A stretch of 64,000 nt of DNA from Macrolepiota albuminosa (taxonomy: Eukaryota; Basidiomycota; Agaricomycetes; Agaricales; Agaricaceae), in NCBI GenBank assembly GCA_027475525.1, contig JAMWFC010000005.1, forward strand, positions 558,001-622,000. Direction: 5' to 3'. The notes beneath the pieces are model-generated. The model had not been told where the DNA came from, did no database searches, and saw only the letters and a program-made list of their open reading frames with translations. A program made the translations under genes and the position numbers. Below, piece after piece: positions 1 through 11,645 of the stretch (positions within the stretch are counted from its first letter, which is position 1; every line of letters begins with the position of its first letter).

Positions 1-642
1 AAGTCCTTGGAACTCCTTCAACCCTGTCCATGATTCGGCTGTGTCGTATGAGACGTATCTGGCGGCGTATTCCTTCATCTGTGTATTGTCAGTCACCCGG
101 CAATCGCGTAGCAGATACTCCAACTCCTTGAAGTACTGCGTTAGTTTGCAAGGCTTTGTTTCGTCCCATTTTGGCGACGAGAAGTGGTTTCAGGGTGGCA
201 TGCGCTGATTGTTCGGCTGATCCATACCGATAGGTGTGTTTGTCGAGGTAGGAAGAGTGCTCATGTTACTTAGCGTCAATGTCGTAGGTACCGGCTCAGT
301 TGGCTCCGAGTTGCTAGGTTCTGGCGATAATAACCTAGATAACTCTTCTAGAGGAGTCAGCGGCGTATGGTTTTCGCCTGCTAAGTACTCAAATGGTTGG
401 GAAAAAGGGAAAAAGCTTTTGGCTAAGCTGTCTGGGGCGGCCTCAAGCTCCTGATCCAAAGTCTGTCTTGGTAGCGCGCCTGGTAAGTGTGGTGAGTCGG
501 TGGTACTTGGTTCAAACGCACTCTCCAACAGGAGGCGGCGCTGTCGCTGGGCTCGAGTTTCCGGCGTGGTGAGTCGGTGGTACTTGGTTCAAACGCACTC
601 TCCAACAGGAGGCGGCGCTGTCGCTGGGCTCGAGTTTCCGGC
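1..642 (-). pseudogene. Element A1 gag, 5' part, broken
   Basis: N-terminal part of a Ty3/gypsy Gag, read right to left and running off the window edge. A Pro/Ser/Thr-rich leader is followed by the capsid-like segment with motifs SSPKWDE, KLTQYFKELEYLL and AARYVSYDTAESW. This matches the layout of the C1 Gag (DAPKF, RFLQRM, EYVDAETEQEW), so A and C are related families. An in-frame TGA at 190-192 separates leader from capsid while the frame stays open on both sides; CGA-to-TGA decay is my inference. No ATG is visible after the primer-binding site, and a 77-bp assembly duplication (489-642) disturbs the start. The protein would package element RNA. Confidence 0.75.
489..642. repeat. 77-bp direct duplication in A1 gag start (assembly artefact)
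   Basis: Copies 489-565 and 566-642 look identical. This is the first of eighteen direct repeats of period exactly 77 in the window. Confidence 0.9.
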
Positions 643-662
643 AGAATTCTGTCTCAGAAGAA

Positions 663-681
663 CCCCTTGCGGTGGGCTCCA
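663..681 (-). promoter_or_regulatory. Primer-binding site of A1
   Basis: Three bases inside the LTR end, the minus strand reads TGGAGCCCACCGCAAGGGG. A tRNA ending in ...GGTGGGCTCCA would prime here. The C1 site (20892-20910) differs by one base (GCGAG), so the two families use the same primer. I cannot name the tRNA. Confidence 0.7.
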
Positions 682-921
682 AAATGATGACGCCAACTGT
701 AGTTGGGTGCGCTGGACGTATACGCAGTACAATGCCGTCTCCAGCGCTTGGCGTGCGTAGTTGTGAGGAGTCCTGACAGGGTCCCGGTGTGCTCGAGTGG
801 AGGTAGTAAAACGATGCGCTAGATTATAGCGCTTTGGAGGCTACTTGGCGGATGGTAAGCATCGTAGTTTAGGCAAAGATATTGAAGAAAAGACGAATAG
901 TGCAGCGTATTGTGCCTGTAG

Positions 922-1872
922 TGATACGATGCTGTACCAGCAGTCAGGGACACAACATGCACCAGAAGTCAAAATAAACATTTAATTATGGGCTGAAAAC
1001 TGTAAGCCTCCTGGTAGCAGTCTCAACAAATTATATCTCCAAAAACACCCCAATAAATACACAGACAGTACAGAACAAAGGGCAGGGACCAGCTCAAGCT
1101 ATCAACTCAACAATAGTCCAACCACTGTTATGAGGAGGGGAAGCATGGGAGCTGGCAGAGGTGACAAAAGGGGATCAAATTGTGATGATCTAGATCAAGA
1201 TCTGATCTGACAATCCCCAATTTGATATGACTGAAAGGGGAAAGGGAAAGAAGCATGGAGGGATGTCAAAAGAGATGAATAGAATGGTGGCACATGCATT
1301 GAATGGAGGAAGGGAGGGATGAATGGAATGGTGGCACTGAAACATGCATTGAATGGAGAGATGAATGGAATGGTGGCACTGAAACATGCATTGAATGGAG
1401 GAAGAAAGAGATGAATGGAATGGTGGCACTGAAACATGCATCACCAAAATGGAAAATGGAACAACAAATTAGGTCAGGAATGCTGGGAGGTCAAGAGCAA
1501 AAAGTCATGTGATCTGGTGGTCTGTGCACTGGAAAATTAGTATAAATAGTCCAAGTAGAGTAGAGAATAACCAGGCAATTGATAGGCAAAGGCTCGGTGG
1601 TTCCCAGGGAGTGAATCACTTAGGCTAGAGTTTATTGAGCACCTCTTATTGGAAGTCTATTGGTAGACAAAGGCTCGGTGGTTCCCAGGGAGTGAACTAC
1701 TTAGGCTGGAGTTTATTGAGAACCTTCTTCTGCCCATCAGGATATTTGATATTCTGTGAAGCACCCAATACATCAAGTTTTTATCATCAAGCACCAGTGT
1801 GGATTAGAGGTCACTTTCTAAGACTTCAAGAAAGCCCCAGAACTACAGTAATACTTGCCCCCAAGTACTACA
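922..1872 (+). mobile_element. Solo LTR B1 inserted in the A1 LTR
   Basis: A 951-bp sequence starting TGATACGATG and ending AAGTACTACA, flanked by GTAG at 918-921 and 1873-1876. Removing it and one GTAG restores the continuity seen in the intact LTR at 60498-61618. It shares most of its length with solo LTR B2 (21846-22692). It carries a TATA-like box (AGTATAAATAG near 1539) followed by GGCTCGGTGGTTCCCAGGG, the latter present twice in diverged form about 81 bp apart. There is no coding sequence. Confidence 0.85.
1274..1441. repeat. Imperfect minisatellite inside B1
   Basis: Four copies of a unit around GAATGGTGGCACTGAAACAT begin at 1274, 1318, 1360 and 1410, so unit length is 42-50 bp. Solo LTR B2 lacks this expansion, which accounts for part of the length difference. 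Confidence 0.8.
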
Positions 1873-1980
1873 GTAGGTGGCACCATAAACGATGAAGACG
1901 AGATAGACAAGGCTAGCGCCCGACTTAGTGATGAAGTCAAAGGAAGCTAGCACAATTTGAATGCTAAGTGTAACTGTGTG

Positions 1981-2134
1981 TTTGAGGGGTTACGATTCGT
2001 TGTTATATACATGTAAACTAGCTATTTATATATTATGTGCTACCGTGTTTGCCAAGATTTGAGGGGTTACGATTCGTTGTTATATACATGTAAACTAGCT
2101 ATTTATATATTATGTGCTACCGTGTTTGCCAAGA
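1981..2134. repeat. 77-bp direct duplication (assembly artefact)
   Basis: Copies 1981-2057 and 2058-2134, inside the A1 LTR; the intact family-A LTR near 60848 has one copy. Confidence 0.9.
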
Positions 2135-2400
2135 TACAAGTCCATCTGCGGCGCTACCTCCTAGCGCCTCTCCTTGTGGTTTCCTCTAACGGCGACCTGT
2201 CAACGGCAACCTTTTGCACATGGCTGACAGCGACCAACGGCGTTATGACCCACGGCAACTCTATATTGACTTAGAATTGTACGAGTCTGCTCACTTTTAC
2301 TATAACTCCGATTGGCCAGGCTGTTCTGGGGTATGGTCGGAAAATCCTTGACAGACGCCGTGAGCGCTAATGTCAGCGCTACTCATTGTATCAGTTCCTG

Positions 2401-2554
2401 GCAGGTCCAGATGTCGGATTTAAGTATATCCAGTGCCGCCGTCATTGATCCTTTTAGACTTCTGATTGAAGTGCCTCGCAGGTCCAGATGTCGGATTTAA
2501 GTATATCCAGTGCCGCCGTCATTGATCCTTTTAGACTTCTGATTGAAGTGCCTC
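2401..2554. repeat. 77-bp direct duplication (assembly artefact)
   Basis: Copies 2401-2477 and 2478-2554, inside the A1 LTR. Confidence 0.9.
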
Positions 2555-2854
2555 ATCCAAATGGCAGCACCTGCTGCTGGCTCCTTCTGGAAGTGATTGG
2601 GGTTTAGTTAGAGTCCTCTCCCGCCATCATGTTAGCGCTATACGTTATGAGCCTCCTTCGTCCTTGGGATAGGTGAATGGAGTGTGCTGCAGGCTTGGTA
2701 GCTAGGGGTTAGGATAAATGTCTAAATCCTGTAGTAGTTTACTGGAGCCAGAGCTGCTCTATATTCCCAACTGGTCGCTAGAGTCCTGAGTACGTCAAGT
2801 GTTGGTTGGCCTATAATGTCCCTTGATGTGCTCAGTCCAAGTAGAAGCCTATCA

Positions 2855-3763
2855 ATGGGCACAAGAAGTCTTGGCTCTTCAGTCGGAGCACTAAAGCATA
2901 TAAATATTGCATTAGTATTTTTGCAAATGCCACTGTTTGAAATTCGCACCTTGATACAGAGCGTTGAACTGCATCTTGACTATTTTTAATAAAGAGAACT
3001 TGAGGCTTGATATCGTCTAATCTAAAGAAAATTTAACAAATATGAGTTATAAAGCATTGATTGATGAACGCACTTCTGCAATAAATCAGAATCTTTGCCT
3101 GCATGCTGGCTGAACTCTTCTCCGTTGGTAAGTTGGAATGCTGCTAATGAGCTGCCTTCTAAATCACTACTGGCAAATGACTATCTCATTCCTGATACAC
3201 AAAAAATCACTTGCCTTTCATAAGATTCCAAAGTAGCCAAGTCAAAATCATTGACTTTCAGTCTCTTGCTTGGACTACTTGTTGCTTCACTATCAGACGC
3301 ACTATGTTCTCCAGTAGAATCTGCTTCCCCTTGCTTTTGCCTGCAGTAGGTGGGTTCAGACTAATCAAAACTCAATATATGTAGTGAACGCACTTGGTTT
3401 TGCCTTCTCTGAGTCTTGTGCCACGCATTTTGCTAAATTTTCAGTTGTGTTGAGGGCGACAATTTGCACAAGCTGCTAATAGTGACTGCTCAGGGTTGCC
3501 CTGAATTTGGTTTGCTATTTGTTTCCTGAGCAGTTCCGAATTTGCAAAATAATTGCTTTTCCGATGGCTAAAAAAAATCACCTGTCAACTTTAACATTCG
3601 ATGAGTAACTGCATCTATTGCCGTTCAATGCTTTCAATTATACAACTCATACTATCCTGCTTCAGACATTATGACTGCACACATTTCTAAAGCATCTGAT
3701 CTTCCTATGAAGGACAAGTTAGGCATACTAGCCAATGATGAAGCTGGCAAGTAGCTTGATTTT
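2855..3763. other. Flank between A1 and G, possible 5' exon of a broken host gene
   Basis: AT-rich single-copy-looking sequence. The only coding hint is a short open stretch from ATG 3671 (MTAHISKASDLPMKDKLG) to about 3752, followed by a donor-like GTAGCT. The matching acceptor (TTATTATTTGCAG, ending at about 15496) lies on the far side of element G, so G would sit in the intron. I see nothing else supportable in 2855-3670. Confidence 0.35.
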
Positions 3764-3996
3764 TGTAGCGTAGTCCGCTATGTGGCGTTGGCCACATAGC
3801 TTTACTTACTGTATAATAGTAAATATTATATTATATTTATTATAATATAATATTATTTACATTAGTATATAATTAGTTTACCAGCTGCTTACAAAGCAGC
3901 TTATTTTGTGTTTATACTACATAGTCAATAGACCGGACTGGTCTGATTCTGTGCAGTGTGAACATTAAGCTCACAACTTCCTGTAACTTCGTTACA
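3764..3996 (+). repeat. 5' LTR of G
   Basis: 233 bp, TGTAGCGTAG...TTCGTTACA. It has an AT-only core of short TATTATA-type repeats and palindromes such as TATGTGGCGTTGGCCACATA. The next bases (TTTTTTTGAATCTGCCAG) do not start with TGG, so the priming mechanism is unclear. Confidence 0.85.
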
Positions 3997-4127
3997 TTTT
4001 TTTGAATCTGCCAGCTAGGATCTATTGCCTAGCGTCTGACATCAGTTGCTGAGTTCGTTGACAGAACTTTATCAGCTTCTCGAGCTTCTTGCACAGCCAC
4101 ACTGTGCAAATTTCAAACAGAGGATCG

Positions 4128-6666
4128 ATGAGTAATCCCATACCTGCAGTGCCCACTGACGGCGGGCAAAATGCCCACGAACCACGGGGAGACCCAGCAG
4201 ACACCCAGGACGCGTCAGCGTCCAATACGGGTCAGGTAAGACCCAAGGCTCGAGACCGAGGTCAGAGTACCGACCTGGCCGGAAATGAGAGCGAGGCCCG
4301 GAGAGCTGAAAGCTCACAGCAGGACGGTCCGCAATGTCTCCAGGACAAGATGCCTGGGGGATTAACGCCCCCAGTTACGCAGCTGCCAGGAGGACCGCGA
4401 CGGTCTAGCCAATTGGCTTCCAAAGGACCCCTGGAGGACGGCTGACAGTCAACCGGCGCCTATGGCGCCCCAGGAGACGCCGAGTTGTCAGTACAGACTG
4501 GGAGATCCCTCCCTGCGAGCCAGAGTAGTGGGACCAGGTGGTCCACCGCGGGCTCAATGCCTTTTAAAATGGCGGAAGCCCACATAGAGGAGGTACCAGA
4601 GGAGGCTGCAAGGCCTGAAGTATCCTGCGCGGAAAACCGATTCCCATGCACACCAGCAGTGGAGAAAGCTCCGGAGGTTGTAGAGCTTCCAGAGGAGGTG
4701 ATGGAGTCGTCAAGTGACGACGATGCCAGAGCAGAGGAACAGCGGCTGAAAATCGCGTACACTGTGCACTTGCGGGTGTTCTGGGACTTGCACCCAGAGG
4801 TGATGAAATACACCACCCAAGCGCAACTCAAGCGCTACGCATCAGCCCATATAGTAGCACTTAGGCGACAAGGGCACAAAGTGCCCAATGTATTCAGTAC
4901 AAAATATACTGATTTGATGGTGAGAGTGCTCACGATGGAGCTGCAAATGTATGTGCAGCGAAAGGCCACACGGCAATCGGGGGTCTCGACCCCCTGGAGC
5001 CACATGTCCGAGGAATGCTCAGCACGACGCAATCAAGACGTCGGAATTGAGCTAGTGGAGGCACTAGCATGGGCGCAAGAAGTGCCTGAAGTAAGACCGG
5101 TGAGTACTTTTTATACTCCAGCAGGACAAGGGTGGCGTGAGGAGCCCCCCACACATGCGTCACTACAACTGTAGGACAGATATGTCAGGTCCGGATGGGC
5201 ACAATAGTACCGTGCTCAAGGTGGAGAGCGAGGCATCTGTGATGCCGCGCGTGCCAATGGCTGAAACGTTGAGCGACAGAGTCGCGTATCAACGTATGCA
5301 CAATGGCGACCTCAGGACTAAGGGACAGTCCCTTATCGACGATCAGGGCATCGTATTCAAGGGCACTAAGCCCATTGACAAGATGCGTCGTCAATTTGTC
5401 ATGCAGGGTCAGGAGAATCAAGCTTCTCCAGTTCCAGGGTGGCGCAACGATCATGATCGAGGAGACTTCCTCGATCGAGATGGCGCCATGAGACGTGATG
5501 TCCCTGGTAATGGCCAGGATGACGGCCCTAGGTTGATTCCTTGAGACGAGGGCAATTATGCCCACAGTCAAGGAGGCTCGGGACGTCCTCCGCAAGGTGG
5601 ACGAGGGAAGTCACTTCCCCATGCCGCTGATTTGGCGACTAGATCCCTGGGTCAGCGGGAGGCCATTCGAATGCATCGTGAAGCCATGCACAATCACCTG
5701 CATCAAGTAGTCAATGATGCCCTGGGCGTAACCTTACGGTTACCAGATGGAGTGAAGCTGCGTAAAGCAGACAGTAGGCACATTCGCGCCTATACGGGCA
5801 CGTCCAAGTTCAGCGACCTGGAAGATTGGGCAATAGATGTATGCACCCATCTCGCCATGTGCTTATACGGAGGCGACCGTATGGAATGAGAACGAATCTT
5901 TGTTCTTCCTGAGTTCTTGGCCGGAGAGGCCATGGGATGGTTTTGACAGGCAGTACTGCACGTCAACCATGTCCAATATGACTGGACGTTCAAAGGAGTC
6001 CTTACAGGACTGTATGATCAATTCGTACACCCCTCAACGCTCCAGGATGCAAGGCGGGACTTCCAGTCCGCCAAGTACACCGAGAAGTTGGGAGTACAAG
6101 GGTTCTATGATACCCTTAATGACCATGCCCAGAACATGGCAGTATACCCGGACGGGTATACAATGCTCAAAACGTTCTTGGATGGCATTCCAGCGGACAT
6201 GCACCACTATTTGATACGTGAGGACGGATTGTCCCCAGAAGTCAACAATGTGGAAGAATTTGTGGCATATGCCATCCGGTATGAGCAGTCTCTGAAGACT
6301 GCTAACCACTACGAACATCGGAGTGGACACAAAGGGGGACCCAGGCGACTACCGCCTGGTGGGACACCCTCACGGGGTCAGCATGTGGGGACCTTCCTGG
6401 CCAAAAAGACTGATTTGGACCGTGACCGCAACACGCGGTTTGTTGTACGCAGAACCCCTGCGGCGAATCGAGGGTGGAGCCGCCCATGCCCAGATCGGGC
6501 GCTGGATGGAGAACGTCCTAAACCAAGGCCGGACTTCAAACCAGCCAACCCACCAGGTCAGACGGGGACTTGTTTCGCGTGTGGCCAACCAGGCCACTAC
6601 GCTACCAACTGCTCCGCGAAGCCAGGAGCCCCGAGGAAGGGGTATACACCCCGCGCCCACCTTTGA
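4128..6666 (+). pseudogene. G gag, broken in at least two places
   Basis: Reading starts at ATG 4128 with a Pro/Gly-rich leader, crosses an in-frame TGA (4443) and continues to about 5174. It then shifts frame (5137-5889, with a TGA at 5542 in a context that aligns as arginine-like) and shifts again for the capsid end. The capsid segment has SRHIRAYTGTSKFSDLEDW and FLAGEAMGWF. The final part carries one zinc knuckle CFACGQPGHYATNC (CX2CX4HX4C) near 6574-6615, which binds element RNA. Neighbouring protease begins about 120 bp downstream. The architecture is normal for a fungal chromovirus Gag, but this copy cannot make one protein. Confidence 0.8.
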
Positions 6667-6786
6667 GCTGCACATACTGCAGCCACGAGTGGAAATGACG
6701 GAGACGTATCTGCCAAGTCTGAGGCAGAGCACCCCACAAACGACCAGGAGCCCCCAGAGGAGGCATCGGGTGCCAAGCCCGAGAGT

Positions 6787-7440
6787 GTGGTCATGGAGGG
6801 GGAGGAGTACGTCACAGTCGACGTATATGACGACGTCTACGACAATGAGTACTACAGTCATGACAGCGACTCTGAGTGCCTAGCGGCGATGACGGATTGG
6901 CCGTCTACAAATGATCCCAAACGGAATAACGTGGTTCAGATGAAGAAGGTGACTCTTCGTCGTGCAGAGGGCACTTTGCAGCGCCCTACATTGAAACGAG
7001 CAGACAAGGAGTGCCTGGTCTCGTATGTGGACATAGACGGCCACAAGGCATGGACCCTATGGGACTCTGGGAGTACTACGTCGGGCATAACGCCCCAGTT
7101 TGCCCATGTGTACGGAATATCCGTGCAGGAGTTGGATACACCATTGGCGTTACAGCTGGGCACCGTAGGGAGCCAAGCCATGGTGCAGTATGGGACAAAT
7201 GTGACTGTCCAAACGCCGGGCTCACGTAGCTGGGAATACATGGATGTAGCAAACTTTGATCGCTACGATATGATACTGGGAACGCCATTCATGCAGCGTA
7301 ACAAAGTCATATTAGACTTTGACCATTGTCAGGTGCTAGTAAATGGAAAAGTGATCCCAGCTGAGCAAGCTACAGCAGACGACACTGATAATCGTCTGCG
7401 ATGTCATCGCACTATGGAGAAACGCAAGGACTCTCCATGA
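6787..7440 (+). CDS. G aspartic protease region
   Basis: Open reading frame of 217 codons. The retropepsin active site DSGS lies at about residue 93 (7063) and the flap/dimer motif MILGTPF at about residue 160. An acidic Tyr/Asp-rich leader precedes the domain. The enzyme would cleave Gag-Pol. It is followed by an acidic, basic-patch spacer (7456-7803) in another frame that leads into RT. It stops before RT, so a frame change is needed; I cannot tell programmed shift from decay. Confidence 0.8.
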   Translation: MVMEGEEYVTVDVYDDVYDNEYYSHDSDSECLAAMTDWPSTNDPKRNNVVQMKKVTLRRAEGTLQRPTLKRADKECLVSYVDIDGHKAWTLWDSGSTTSGITPQFAHVYGISVQELDTPLALQLGTVGSQAMVQYGTNVTVQTPGSRSWEYMDVANFDRYDMILGTPFMQRNKVILDFDHCQVLVNGKVIPAEQATADDTDNRLRCHRTMEKRKDSP

Positions 7441-7455
7441 CTTGGCCGGCGCAGA

Positions 7456-7803
7456 GTGCCGGCCATGGAGGATGTGGAGGAGGAAGTGCAGGCTATGCCT
7501 GGACTGAGCGCAGACCACAACGTGGTAATGATGAGCGAGGAGGAGTATCAAGCCTCCAAGAGGAGCAACGAGCAAATAATCGCTCCTGAGATTCGAGGCG
7601 CAAGGCCTCCGGACAAACGCCATCGAAAGGCGAGACGACGGGAGGACTCAGTGGATGTATGTCCACCTACGTCCTCACGAGTCAAGTTGGAAGACTTGAG
7701 AGACAGCATCCGAGAGGCAGAAGCCTCAGGAGAGGGGGACACACGGTCCCTATGGGAGCGACCAGCCCCCCTGCCGGAGTACAACTGGGCATATGACCCC
7801 TGA
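7456..7803 (+). CDS. G Pol spacer between protease and RT
   Basis: Open stretch of 115 codons rich in Glu, Arg and Pro, with no recognisable domain. It ends in TGA immediately before the RT-containing frame at 7804 (same frame, TGA then ATG), so it is probably the N-terminal extension of RT separated by one nonsense change. Confidence 0.5.
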   Translation: MPAMEDVEEEVQAMPGLSADHNVVMMSEEEYQASKRSNEQIIAPEIRGARPPDKRHRKARRREDSVDVCPPTSSRVKLEDLRDSIREAEASGEGDTRSLWERPAPLPEYNWAYDP

Positions 7804-9150
7804 ATGCCGCAAGAGTGGAACGAGCTGGTGGCAGCCACGTGTGTGCAAAATGCGCACCAGAGACGGATGACCGTCAAACCAGCGTATCACCAGCCAGCCT
7901 CGGATGAGGTGTCTGTAGCGTACTCACTTGTACGTGAGGGGAAAAGCCTTGTGGCTTATAAGGCAGCGGCAGCGGATGCTCCGCAGAGACTACATATACC
8001 CGATGACAGTGTCAATTGGGTGCTTGCAATGCGCAAGCAGTATGCACCGCCGCCTCAGCCACCTTCAGAGACGGTGGAAGTACTTCCCCCGGTGCATATG
8101 AAGGGGAAGCAGAAGGCAACACGCCTCAGTGAGGAAGATATTCCTCGGTTGTGTCAGCAATGGCAAGAAGAATTTGCTGACATGGTCAACGGGACCAAGG
8201 AGGAGCTTCCGCCATGGTGGGAGGTGAACCATGAGATCAATCTCATAGACGAGAGCAAGCAGTATAAGTATCACTTGCCGCGCTGCCCACGCGCCCTCCA
8301 GGAGCAACTATGCGATAAGACTAATCGCTATTTGAATGCTCAATGGTGGTCCCCATGCACCACCGCTCAAGCTGCACCATTATTGTGCATCCCAAAGAAG
8401 GATAGAACCCTTCGAACAGCTCTTGATGCACGTCAGCGCAATGACAATACCATAAAGGATGTAACTCCTTTACCAGATCAAGAGGTGATCCGGGAAGACG
8501 TGGCTCGGGCGAAGTATCGCTCAAAGATTGACCTTACTGACGCTTACGAGCAGGTGCGCATTCGCACCGAGGACGTACCCAAGACCGTATTTGCATCGAT
8601 CATGGGCACGTTCACGAGCAATATAATGCAGATTGGAGACTGTAATGCTCCAGCAACTTTCCAGAGGCTAATGACCTCTATCTTCCAAGACGTAATAGGA
8701 CGTTTTATGCACGTCTACCTAGATGACATATTCATCTACTCGGATTCTATGGAGGAGCATGAGCAGCACCTCAGAGTCGTATTCAAACGACTGCGCAAGT
8801 ACAAGTTGTACTTGAAGTGGAAGAAATGTGAGCTCTACGCTCAGAGTATAGACTGCCTAGGGCATGTCATTGATGAGCAGGGTATCCACCCCGATCAGGA
8901 CAAGCTCGATCGTATTCGGGAGTGGCGCACGCCCCAAAACTACAATGACATCCAACGGTTTGTTGGTCTTGTCAACTACATATCGAGCTTCTTGCCCGAT
9001 GTCACAGCCTATACTGGGCCACTTATGGCCATGACACAGAAGGGGTCACCGTTCAATTGGAGGCCGTTGCACCAGCGGTGCCTTGAGATGGTCAAACGGA
9101 TCTGTACAAAGACTCTGGTGATTCGACCAATCGACCCTAGACGGGACGAG

Positions 9151-9304
9151 CCGATATGGCTCATTTGCGACGCATCCAAGACAGGCGTCGGAGCCATGTA
9201 CGGCCAGGGAAGCAGCTGGCAGACGTGCCGATATGGCTCATTTGCGACGCATCCAAGACAGGCGTCGGAGCCATGTACGGCCAGGGAAGCAGCTGGCAGA
9301 CGTG
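9151..9304. repeat. 77-bp direct duplication in RNase H (assembly artefact)
   Basis: Copies 9151-9227 and 9228-9304. It duplicates the WLICDASKTGVGAM segment and shifts the frame. Confidence 0.95.
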
Positions 9305-9421
9305 CCGCCCAGCAGGGTTCATGTCGAAGAAGTTCACAACAGCCCAGCAAAACTATGCGGTGAACGAGCTGGAGACTCTTGCCATACTCGAGGCCCTCCT
9401 CAAGTGGGAGGATAAGCTGAT

Positions 9422-9546
9422 GTGAAAAATTTCCCTTACTAATTGTCTCAATGAAGCATCATCGAAGGACAGTTAGGGAGCCCAATCATCCTGGACACTC
9501 GCATCATTAGAATTGACTACGGAGAGAATCACTTTACTTTTCTCAG
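9422..9546 (+). other. 125-bp interruption of RNase H
   Basis: The sequence starts GTGAAAAATT and ends CTTTTCTCAG, with a branch-point-like TTGACTAC. It resembles an intron, but GT-AG removal leaves the RNase H frame out of register. F and C have no interruption here. It is of unknown origin. Confidence 0.5.
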
Positions 9547-9854
9547 GATATCCCATCCACATCATAACGGACCACAAGGCCCTTGAGTTTTTCAAAACTC
9601 AGGTGAACTTGTCGCCGCGTCAGCAACGGTGGATAGACTACATGTCGAGATACCAGTTCGACATCACCTATGTTAAAGGTGAACTCAACAAAGTGGCAGA
9701 CTGCTTGTCGCGCTACTTTGAGAGTGATGTAGTTGGGGAGGCTCACGAGCCTCATGAGTATGTGCAGGCAGACTGCCGCATAGACCCTGATGGAGAGGAT
9801 TTACCTCTCCACTGATACCAGGAGCTCAGGGAGCATGTCCTGGAAGTACGCGCT

Positions 9855-11543
9855 ATGCGTGATGATGAACAGAGGCGAAGCACTCGCCTCAGGGAGCAGC
9901 GTGAAGAGTGGGATGTAGCCGCCCAGTTGCTCAAGGAGCATGAAGCCGTGGACTCAGCGTCCACTGGGGAGCATGAGCACCATGATATACCCGTTATGCT
10001 TGCAGAGATGCTCGAAGGTGAATTGCCTTCATCCCAGCCCCCTAGCCTGGTCAATGACGACTTCCGGAAGGAAGTGGTGCAGGACTATGGCGATGATTCT
10101 CTCTTTGCTGAGATAATTGCCAATCCTGATGACCATCCTTGGTTCAGGCATGAGCCTGGTGGACTGATCACGACGGAGAACCGTCAAGGGGTGGCAGTGG
10201 TATGCCTTCCCCATACGCGAACCATTGTTACGCGGGTCTTGGACCAGGCCCATGCACTGGTGTGGCACTTTGGTCCCACCCGGACGTTGGGCTACATCCG
10301 AAGATGGTATTGGTGGCCACGTATGGCCCAGGAAGTGACTAAGTTTTGCGCCTCATGCGCAGCGTGTCAGAGGGCAAAGTTGCCCTCTGGATCCCCTCCC
10401 AGGAAGCTACACCAGCTACCCGTGCCGGTGAAACCTTGGGATTTGATTGGAATGGACTTTGTAGGTCCCTTTCCCAAGTCCAGAGGGTTCGATCACCTCT
10501 GGGTGGTCATATGCCGCATGACGAGCATGGTGCACCTCATACCGGTGCGAACTACGCTGATGGCTAAGGAGCTGTCATGGATCTACCTGAGGGAGATCGT
10601 TAGGCTGCATGGGCTGCCTAGCACCATTGTGAGCGACCGTGACTCGAAGTTCACATCTCAATGGTGGAGAGAACTCCACAAACTGCTAGGAGCGCGACTC
10701 CTTATGTCGACGTCCTTCCATCCTCAAACGGATGGGCAGACAGAGCGGGCTAACCGCAGTATAGGTCAGATTCTGAGGGCAGTTGTTCGCCCTGACCAAC
10801 GGGACTGGGTGGACTGGTGTCCACTCACTGAGTTCGCGATTAACGCGAGTATCTCAGATACCACAGGGTATGCGCCCTTTGAACTCAATGGAGGGTACTT
10901 GCCCTCCATGCTGCACGAAGTTCGTGCTGATACGGTGGCTCACCGCGGAGTTGTCGAGTTTGCCAGGCAGGCCCTGGAAAACATCGCGGCGGCGCATGAC
11001 GCCATCATAGAGGCGCAAGTCTTTCAGGCAAAAAACGCCAATCACCGTAGGCGAACAGAACCGCCAATAGCAGTAGGAGCATTGGTGTATCTATCAATGC
11101 GTAATCTGAGGCTCCCAAAGGGACAGGCAAGTAAACTCTGCCCAAAATGGGTAGGCCCATACCGCGTTCTAGACGCAGAGCCAAGTACCTCCAACTACGT
11201 GTTGGAGCTGCCTCTGGCATTACAGGAATGACGCATCGTTCCTAAGTTTCATGTGTCGCTGTTGCGACCTTACAGCGCGTCTGACAATGCGCTATTCCCT
11301 AACAGGGCAACGCTGGGCCCCTATGATTTTGGGGCTCAAGACAATGACAAATGGTTTGTCGAGTGCATAATTGGGCACCGGTGGACTGAGCGTAACACGC
11401 TCAAGTTTGAAGTATGCTGGTCCCTCGGGGACACAACATGGGAGCCACACTCCCATTGCTCCAAGTTAGCGGCACTTGACTGTTATTTGGAGTTGAAGGG
11501 CGTTAAGCGCCCACATCAATTAAGTAAGTGTGCCAGCGCTTAA
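9855..11543 (+). pseudogene. G integrase with chromodomain
   Basis: The H2C2 zinc finger (HALVWHFG ... CASCAACQRAK) is at about residues 134-175. The DDE core has D in IGMDFVGPF (about residue 201), D in VSDRDSKF (about 260) and E in TERANRS, 36 positions later (DD35E). The C-terminal part (VPKFHVSLLRPY, then FEVCWSLGDTTWEPH) is a chromodomain-type module. One in-frame TGA at 11229-11231 splits the two parts (QE stop RIVPK), where F reads QARRIVPK. The enzyme inserts cDNA into the genome. Confidence 0.85.
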
Positions 11544-11645
11544 TTTGATCGGCAGTGCCAATCGCGGCTTGGCTGAGTTGGTCAGCAGCTGTGGCTGAAA
11601 CACGTCTTAAAAGGCAAAATTTCTTTTTCGCTTTTTTCCCCAACC

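Larger units (their letters stand above)
685..2854 (-). mobile_element. LTR of element A1 (5' LTR), split by solo LTR B1
   Basis: On the minus strand the LTR starts TGATAGGCTTCTAC-like at 2854 (decayed start) and ends GGCGTCATCA at 685. It matches the family-A LTRs at 49856-51082 and 60498-61618. Without the 951-bp B1 insertion, its 4-bp target duplication and two 77-bp artefacts (1981-2134, 2401-2554) it is about 1.06 kb. It is followed by a primer-binding site and gag, so it is the 5' LTR. Its left partner lies outside the window. Confidence 0.8.
7804..9815 (+). pseudogene. G reverse transcriptase and RNase H
   Basis: RT spans about 8130-8950. Motifs visible are RTALDARQRN, SKIDLTDAYEQVRI, catalytic YLDDIFIYS at residues 305-311, and LGHVIDEQGIHP. 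RNase H follows with IWLICDASKTGVGAM and ITDHKALEFFKTQ. The frame is broken twice: by a 77-bp assembly duplication (9151-9304) and by 125 bp of foreign or intron-like sequence at 9422-9546 between KWEDKLM and GYPIHIITDHK. Otherwise catalytic residues look intact. The product copies element RNA into cDNA. Confidence 0.85.

Noticed and set aside
1274..1441. CRISPR-like array
   Set aside because: Units touch without unique spacers and lie in a eukaryotic LTR; it is a minisatellite.
1581..1735. A nineteenth 77-bp assembly duplication
   Set aside because: The two GGCTCGGTGG segments are about 81 bp apart and diverged, so this is a natural duplication.
9422..9546. Ordinary spliceosomal intron in G
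   Set aside because: Removal breaks the RNase H frame and related elements have no intron there.
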